Positions 57,774 through 64,000 of a stretch of 64,000 bases of DNA are shown here, piece by piece. The stretch is taken from contig NW_006920875.1 in assembly GCF_000417875.1 (NCBI RefSeq), positions 102,538 to 166,537 of the forward strand, written 5' to 3'. Each line of letters opens with the position of its first letter. The first letter of the stretch is position 1. Position numbers and translations under genes: made by a program. The stretch is from Pseudozyma flocculosa PF-1 (Eukaryota; Basidiomycota; Ustilaginomycetes; Ustilaginales; Ustilaginaceae). The notes under the pieces are model-generated. The model saw only the letters and a list, made by a program, of their open reading frames with translations. It was not told the DNA's origin and did not search any database.

Positions 57774-60388
57774 TCAGTTCTGACCAACGGCGATGGCCGA
57801 CGTGGGGAACGAGGGAGCCTTGACCCTGTCCGGAGGGCCGGGCAGCGTGCGGCTGGGCGCGTCGCAGCCGCCCGGATACAGCTTGTTGCGCGGCCATTCG
57901 GCGCCGTAGCCGCCCTCTTCGCGCGTGTTGCCCCACAGTGTGAGGTTCGGGTTCGTGTAGGCCTCGAGGTGTCGGTTGATGTAGTCGGCCGTCGGGTAGT
58001 CCGGAGGGTCGCAGCCGACGTTCGTCTTGCCGTCTGGCTGGTACACTCGGATCCAGTCGATCGCCATCTTCGCTGGCCATTTCAGCTTGCGCCACGATGG
58101 GGTGCCGAAGTTCTAGAGGCAAAGAAAGGCAAACGGCGAGGCGAGGAAAAAGCAGGGTGTCAGCACCGGTTGTGTACTCGAAAGCTGTGCGCTCTGCACG
58201 CGCGACGACCCCTGCGAGTGTAACGGCCAGCGAATCAACTCACCTGACTGATGCCCAGGTTAGCGATCAGGTACAGTGGCTCCGTTGGGACGACGCGTTT
58301 CCCAATCTGCGCTCGGGGGTCGGGGTCGAAGGCCGAGTGCATGAGCTTCCACGCCGGCTTGCCATCCGAGATCCACTCGATGTAGCCGTCCTCGCCCGGC
58401 TCGTACTCAAAGCCGTACTCGGCGAAGCTGTCGTCGCCGCCGTACTGGACCGCGACCTGCGAGGCCGTCGAGACGCCGCTGAGCGCCTGCTGCGTGTTTT
58501 CGCCGTTGTACGAGTTGAGGTGCGAGTCCGGCTGGAAGAACTCGTAGGCCGGGCCGGTGGTGTTGGTCACGTTGTACATCCAGTTGAACGGCGCGGCCTG
58601 CAGAGACTGGGAGACGGTCATGCCGATGCGGCCGTCGACCTGCGCCTCGAAGACGTCAATCTCGGGCGCGGAGCGGCCCTTCCAAGAGCCATCCGCAAGC
58701 TTCGGGCCCGGGTGGTCCTCGTCGGGGCAGGTGCAGGCAGAGAGCCGCTGACCGGGAAGGAACGAGAGCGCCTTGGCGTGCTTCTTGCGGTTCCACATCA
58801 CGTCACCTCCTGTCTGCGCGGCGATCGGATTGCCGTCGGCGTCGGTCTGGTTCATGAGCGTGCCCACGTCGCACTGCTGGTACGTGTAGGGCCAGTTGCC
58901 CTCGACGCTGGCGCCGTAGCCGGCCCTGCCGAGGTTGCCCATGGTCCAGACCGCCGGCCAGAGACCGGGCACGTCGGCAGCGCCCGGCAGCCGCACCGAG
59001 GCGACGAGGTAGCCGCCCGTGAAGCAAAACTTGTTCCAGGTGCTGATCATGCCGCCGCGGAAGTTGAGGTTGTTGGTCTCGACCTGGTCGAGGGTAATCT
59101 CGAGGGCGCCGTCGCGCGTCGTCACGGCCTCGGGCGAGTACCACTCGTAATTGTTGGTGGCCCAGTAGTGGAGATCGACGGCCTCCCAGAACGGGTCGTC
59201 GCCCGGGTAGAAGGAGCGGCCGTCGGTGTTGAACTCGTCGGAGAAGACGAGCTGCATCTTGGTCTCGCCGTCGAGGCCGAGGATGCTCTTGACCTCCTCG
59301 GGCGTGTCGGGGTCGACGAGGCCGTTCCGCATGCCCGGGATGCTGGCGATCTGGCCGGTGGCATTGGTGCCTCCCAGGTTAAAGGCGCCCTTGGTGCTTT
59401 CCTTGATCCGGGTGTAGTACGAGAGGATGGGGTAGCCGGCAAAGAGCATCAGGAGGCCCATGCCCAGCAGCGCAATCACGCCGAGGTTGAGCAGGCCACG
59501 CGGGCCCATCATCGAACGCATGGCTCCCGGCTCCTTTTCCTCTGGCGCCTCGGGGTCGTGCAGGTAGTCGTCGGGCTCCGACTTGCCGTCCATGGTGTCC
59601 CACGTGTACGGGTTGGAAAAGTAGGCGGCGGCCGACGAGATGTCTGCGTCCTTCTCGTCGCGGTAGAGGCCGCGATGGCTGTTGCCGCTGCCGGGGGAGC
59701 CCGTCAGCGACGATGGCAGACTGTACTCGTCCGTGGCCGCCCTAGGGTTGATCCTGTCATTGCGTCGGACGAGCTGAGCCGGGCTCTCGGAACCCTGCTG
59801 AAGGTGCTGTTGGTGGGGCGTGGTTGGTGGGATACGGTAGTCACCGCTGTCAGCCCTATTGTCGGCGCCCACCTCTCTGCTGTCATGCGCCCTTGTGCAC
59901 TGCAGCACGTCCCCACTCACGTGGTTGGAATGCGACTGGTAGCTGTGCTGCCGCGATGCGGCGTCAAAGTCTGGGTGGAAGTAGGAGCTGAGCAGCGAGT
60001 CGTTGTTGGAACCTCTTCTGAGCAGGTTGGAGGTGCTACCGGTGCCTGCTGGCTCCATTGCGCTGCTGGTGGTAGACGCGTCACGGTTGGTGGCAGGGGG
60101 CGCAAGTTGGTTGGGGCCGGCGTCGCTGGAGCGCAGGTTGCTGACGCGCTTGTGGATGGGGAGGCTGCCGCTGCTGCTGCTATGCCGCGACGACTTTGTC
60201 GATGAGGGACGCGTGGTGGATGGGGAGAAGGGGACCGGTGCGCCGATGCTGATGGTTTCTGCGTCGTTGGCGTTGGTGGCAAAGGAGATGGTGGGGAGGA
60301 CGTAGGAAGCCTCGCTGTCGCCGAACGGGTCTGTCGAAGAGGTGGCAGCCGCATCGGCGGCCGAGCCACCCTGCGGTGAGGGCTTCAT
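57774..60388 (-). CDS. KRE6: Beta-1,6-glucan synthesis protein, KRE6/SKN1 family (GH16)
   Basis: Exons 60388..58244 and 58112..57774 with a 131-nt intron give 827 residues. Kre6-type proteins are type II Golgi/plasma membrane glycoproteins required for cell-wall beta-1,6-glucan. The first ~290 residues are a Ser/Asn/Gln-rich cytosolic domain; the membrane segment is LLNLGVIALLGMGLLMLFAG at about 297-317. The luminal GH16-like domain follows: MQLVFSDEFNTDGRSFYPGD, DPFWEAVDLHYWATNNYEWY, FRGGMISTWNKFCFTGGYLV, LPGLWPAVWT-like VPGLWPAVWTMGNLGRAGYG, and the catalytic-type motif APEIDVFEAQ (about 577), which keeps both glutamates. Exon 2 completes it (WPAKMAIDWIRVYQPDGKTN) with several cysteines. 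NVTNTT and similar sequons are present. KRE6 versus SKN1 cannot be decided here. Confidence 0.93.
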
Positions 60389-61124
60389 CTTGTCGCAGGC
60401 TGGGCGGCCGGCGGTGCTGCAATGGGATCGGACACCTCTATGGAACTACCGGTATCGTAGATCGGCCCCCGTCGAGTCGTGCGCGAACGATGCAGATGTA
60501 GGGCCAGAGGGCAGCGTGCCGATGGGTGCCGTGCAGAGCCGAACGTGGGCCGGTGCAGATCAGTCTTGCGGTGGTGGAAGAGTTCAGGTGATTGGGCGAA
60601 GTGGGGCGGGTTGTCGACGAAGAGCTGGGAAGCTAAGGTAGGGAGAAGGAGGCAGGGCGGCAGGCGGGCAAAGGACGATGCGGTCGCGAAGGTTTACGTT
60701 GAGGGGGAGGCCGGTAGAGAGAAAGGCTGCCTCCGTCTATTTACGGAAGTGAAGGTGCGGCACGGCGGGGCGTCGTCAAGTGGCGTCCCTGCTTGCCTTG
60801 CCGAGTTGCGAGTCGGTTTGGCCGTGTAGGTGGTCGAGAGGCTGCTGCAGCATACAGTACACGAACGTACGGGCCAGAGGAGACGAGGGTGCGAGGAAAC
60901 GGGGGCAAGCAAAGGTGACGGGCGGCGCGGGCCACGGTGGTATACATATCAGGGCCTGCCTGTATGTACGTACAGGTCGGTAGAAGCGCCAGGCTAGGCC
61001 AGGCAGCGTACATGACGCGAGGCAGAGGCAGAGGCCGAGGCTGAGGCTTGGAGCCGTCGCCTCTTGGTCGCGAGCTAGATAGAGATCAAGCGCACATCTG
61101 ACCGCCGCGCGGGGCCGGGCTCTG

Positions 61125-61142
61125 GCGTAGCGTAGCGTAGCG
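61125..61142. repeat. (GCGTA)n pentamer tract
   Basis: Three and a half tandem GCGTA units in the gene-free right end. Confidence 0.7.
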
Positions 61143-61791
61143 ATGGGGCCTATCTCATGTCGGCGATCAGAACGAAGAAGCGGGACGAGGGTCGAAGAGC
61201 AAAGGCAGGCAGAGCAGGTAGAGACAGCCGTACGTCGTGCAGGCAGGCAAACAGGCTAGGCAAGAGTGACGCAACAAAAGGGCGGAGGCGAGCGGGCAGG
61301 CAAGCGGGCAGGCAGGCAGGTAGGCCAGCCAGCAGGCCTCAGGGGCGCAAGCAGGGTCGGATGTATGCACGTAGGCGGATCGTCAAGGGGAGGCCGGCGG
61401 CAAGAGGTAGGGGGCAGCTGTGAGGCTGCGCTGAGCTCGTGCCCGTGGGCCGTTGGCGAACTGCAGGGCCAAAGCAAGCGCGGGCGGCGGTCGACGCCAT
61501 CGCCTCGCTCGCCCATCGCCGTCGTCGTGGCGAGCCTTGCTGCCCGCCAGGCCTGCCTGCCTTTGCGACGGCGTAAAAGCTTGCTTTAATTGAAGTAGAG
61601 AAGGTCACGGTGGCGCCTCGCCCCCTTCAGCCACCGGCCGGCCGCGTGTGCGCTTACCGTGTTTTGGATGCTGTGTACCAACTCGATACGGTCAGCTCGA
61701 CAGGTAACCAGCTGCATGCACTCGGAGCAGGGAGGAAGACGAGAGCGCAGCGTCGACGTGGGCAGCGCCCGAGAAACTGGGGGTCGCTCCC

Positions 61792-61800
61792 CAAAATTTG
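61792..61800. promoter_or_regulatory. CAAAATTTG element
   Basis: Flanked CTCCC and GGCCAGCC, so flanks as well as core resemble the RRPE-like elements. No gene was found beside it, which could mean an undetected start nearby outside the window or a chance match. Confidence 0.25.
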
Positions 61801-61878
61801 GGCCAGCCGCTTCTGGCCTGGCCTGCCCTTTTTGGAAAGGCGGCACTTTTGGGCGCTCGACAGGTGAAGACCGGGGTA

Positions 61879-61896
61879 TTTTTTTTTTTTTTTTTT
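61879..61896. repeat. Homopolymer T(18)
   Basis: Eighteen consecutive T in the gene-free right end. Confidence 0.85.
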
Positions 61897-63082
61897 GAAA
61901 GACGAGCGCAGCTGACGCCTTTGGCCCGGCGGCGGGCAGGCAGGCAGAGAGGCAGGCAGGCAGCACAGCGAGCGCGGGCGGCGGAGACAGGCGCTCCGCA
62001 TCAAATTCAGGCGCAGGCCCGACCGGCTGGCAGGCAAGCCCGCAGGCAAGCAAGCAGGCTAGGGCAGCTGATGCGGTGCAGCGGGTCTCGCCGCCGGCGC
62101 CCATGAATTAATCCAGCCGCTCTCACCGATGGGGCGGCGACATCGGCCTGACTAGCTGCCGCTCTTTTTCTTCTCTGACAGCCGGCTGCTGGCTGTCGAC
62201 GAGACCACGTTGGGCCCACCCCCTCCTCCCTCATCGTGGACCCAGCTGATTTCGCGGGGTTAGAGACTCAATTTGAGATATCGAGAGGGAGGAGGATCGT
62301 CGTACGTAGGATGCCTGGCTTTCGATTGCCAGCAGGCTACCGTATGTACTGTAGGGCCCCCTCCCGAACTGCGCGCCCGAGGCTGGCCCAACTGCAGCCT
62401 GGGCGGAGATCCACATCATCGTCATTGCCGCATCATCGTCTGGATTCAGGGCAGTCGGCACAAACACCGGCACGGCAGCACGACAGCCCGCCCTTCTCCA
62501 TCTCCTCCTGCCGTGGTGCCGCGGCACTCCACCGGCCGCACGCTTGTACCTATGTCGGTATGGTAGACGAGCGGGAGCCGCTTGATCTCCGCCTTCGGAA
62601 TCGGCTGAGTTACGGTACGGTACCAGCCGAGCGATACACCTTATTGCTTGCTTCACCGCCACGACGACGACGGCGACCAACGGGCAGGCGGGCGGGTCGA
62701 GTCTAAAACCTTGACTGGCTCGTGGGTCCTCCGTCGAGGTCACCGCGTCGATGAGCGGTGGGTCCCAGGCCTACGCACGGCTGAACTGCCAGAGTAGTCC
62801 GTCGATGTCGCCGTCGCGTTGACCCCGATGTCGATTCCTCGCTATCGAACCAAGATCACCGAGATCAGGCCCCAGGCCAGGCCATCCATTCGCACGCGTG
62901 CGATGCACCCGATCGACGGTGCGTATGTGTGCCCGCCTCTTTCATCCTCTTGTCGGTGCGTCGTCGCTGATCCGTCCGGGCAAGGCCAGGCCAGGACAAA
63001 GACCTAACCACGCCCGCTCCAACCCAGCAGCGACACAGAAAGAAAGCAAGAAAGAGGAGCTGAAGCGGGAGACTGAGCGCTC

Positions 63083-63127
63083 GCAGCAGGCAGCAGGCAG
63101 CAGGCAGCAGGCAGCAGGCAGGCAGGG
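63083..63127. repeat. (CAGCAGG)n heptamer tract
   Basis: Five to six tandem CAGCAGG units in non-coding sequence. Confidence 0.8.
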
Positions 63128-63541
63128 TTCGCACGCATACATGTACGCATACGCATCACCGCAAACGGCCCCGCCGGGGATTTGATACGGGCCGCACCGC
63201 AGCGCAACGCTTCGTCTGGTCAACGCTGCGCTCCGTTGCCATGTGAGCAACCGAAGCGAAGAGCGTAGCGCAGCCAGCGATCCCCCCGCCGCCGCCGGCT
63301 GCCCGCTCTCACGCACGGCCGTTGCCTTTTTCCTGCCCTACTGTAGCCTGCCGGTTGCTGGGCACCTGTAGACAACGATCGAGGTGGGTGGCCCTCCTGC
63401 GCGAATTTCAAACCAAACCTCCGCCCGCTCTCTCGCGAGGGCAGGCCTGGGGTCCGGTCTCTCGTGGCCTGTCCTGGCCCGCCGTATCCGTTCGTTCGGT
63501 CCGCCGCATTCACCGTTCACCGTTTGAGCGGAGATGGAATT

Positions 63542-63582
63542 CAGGCCAGGCCAGGCCAGGCCAGGCCAGCCAGCCAGCCAGC
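63542..63582. repeat. CCAGG/CCAG tract
   Basis: Five CCAGG units followed by CCAG tetramers. Longest example of the dispersed CCAGG family in this window. Confidence 0.8.
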
Positions 63583-63848
63583 TTGCAAACACCAAACTGC
63601 TGGCTGTAGGCTTGATCTGGCCCGTTTTGTTGTCGTCGTGGCGGCCGCGTCAAGCCAGCTCAAACTACGGCTAAGTTATGGCCCGGTCGCCACGTTGTCG
63701 GTTCGCTGTGTTAGTGGGCCGCAGGTAGGCGGGCGGGCAGGCAGGTGTAATTACGCCTAGAAAGAGAAAGTCAGAGAGAGAGAGGGAGAGAGGGAAAGCG
63801 GCGCACCTAGGAGCAAGCTGTTGAAGTAGAATTACAAGGCCCGATGTG

Positions 63849-63872
63849 GACCTGTCGGTTCCGAAACAGGTC
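63849..63872. repeat. Short inverted repeat
   Basis: GACCTGT and ACAGGTC arms of 7 bp around a 10-nt loop. No gene is adjacent, so a terminator role is not supported. Confidence 0.5.
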
Positions 63873-64000
63873 GGACACGGCTCCGTGTGGCGGTCGGTCG
63901 GTCGGCCGGGCCGCTCCTCTATCGTGCTGAGCCATCCTTGGCGACTCGGTGGCGGCAAGAGCGCGATTTTCGTCCACCACACCATCTCGCGGCTCAGTTC

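Larger units (their letters stand above)
60389..64000. other. Right-hand gene-free region rich in short repeats
   Basis: These 3.6 kb start with the KRE6 promoter. No open frame has the composition or motifs of a real gene. Elements seen: GCGTA tract (61125-61142), GCAGG/GGCAG runs (about 61290-61325 and 61925-61960), CAAAATTTG (61792-61800), T(18) at 61879-61896, CAGCAGG heptamers (63083-63127), a CCAGG tract (63542-63582), a GA-rich tract (about 63765-63800) and an inverted repeat (63849-63872). Confidence 0.5.

Noticed and set aside
63849..63872. Inverted repeat as a transcription terminator
   Set aside because: No gene end is nearby, the loop is long, and hairpin terminators are not used in fungal nuclear genes.

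Overview
The window looks like nuclear DNA of a GC-rich basidiomycete. Introns are short (about 90-160 nt) with gtgagt-type donors, most genes have zero to three introns, and the gene set is fungal: Zn2Cys6 regulators, a KRE6-type glucan synthesis protein, a MEP-type ammonium transporter and a MET10 sulfite reductase subunit. Few introns per gene plus high GC points to the smut lineage (Ustilaginomycotina). That placement is inference; no rRNA or other marker is present to prove it. I saw no tRNA, CRISPR array or transposon.

Twenty-three protein genes are supported; most needed splicing by hand. Left third (1-21.6 kb): the 3' end of an unidentified gene; a long CSL (CBF1/Su(H)/LAG-1) transcription factor head-to-head with SUMO; a small cysteine-cluster protein; a Gfo/Idh/MocA oxidoreductase; a 67-residue hydrophobic protein in two tiny exons; an unidentified 536-residue protein; complex I subunit NDUFS7; the Golgi SNARE Bos1 head-to-head with arginine methyltransferase PRMT1/Hmt1; and a four-zinc-knuckle ZCCHC9-like protein. 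Middle (21.6-46 kb): scavenger decapping enzyme DcpS head-to-head with a long-tailed derlin; a SAM-dependent methyltransferase; a secreted multicopper oxidase; an ammonium transporter with a GATA-site-rich upstream region; a single-pass membrane protein whose N-terminus is unresolved; and MET10, which contains an assembly gap. Right (46-60.4 kb): a large Zn2Cys6 regulator; the AAA-ATPase Afg2/Drg1 head-to-head with Rab escort protein Mrs6; a neuroguidin/Lcp5 homologue; and a KRE6/SKN1 glucan protein. The last 3.6 kb shows no gene and is full of simple repeats.

There is no single pathway cluster. Several neighbours do share a theme. Afg2, Lcp5/neuroguidin and the ZCCHC9-like protein are ribosome-biogenesis or nucleolar genes, and their promoters carry a GAAA(A)TTT-type near-palindrome resembling the yeast RRPE element. 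The ammonium transporter's upstream region has eight GATAA-type sites, consistent with nitrogen control. The most unusual gene structure is at the MET10 3' end, where a tandemly duplicated intron leaves a predicted 2-nt exon. The MET10 gap is flanked by two copies of the same sequence, so it is probably an assembly artefact and not missing sequence.
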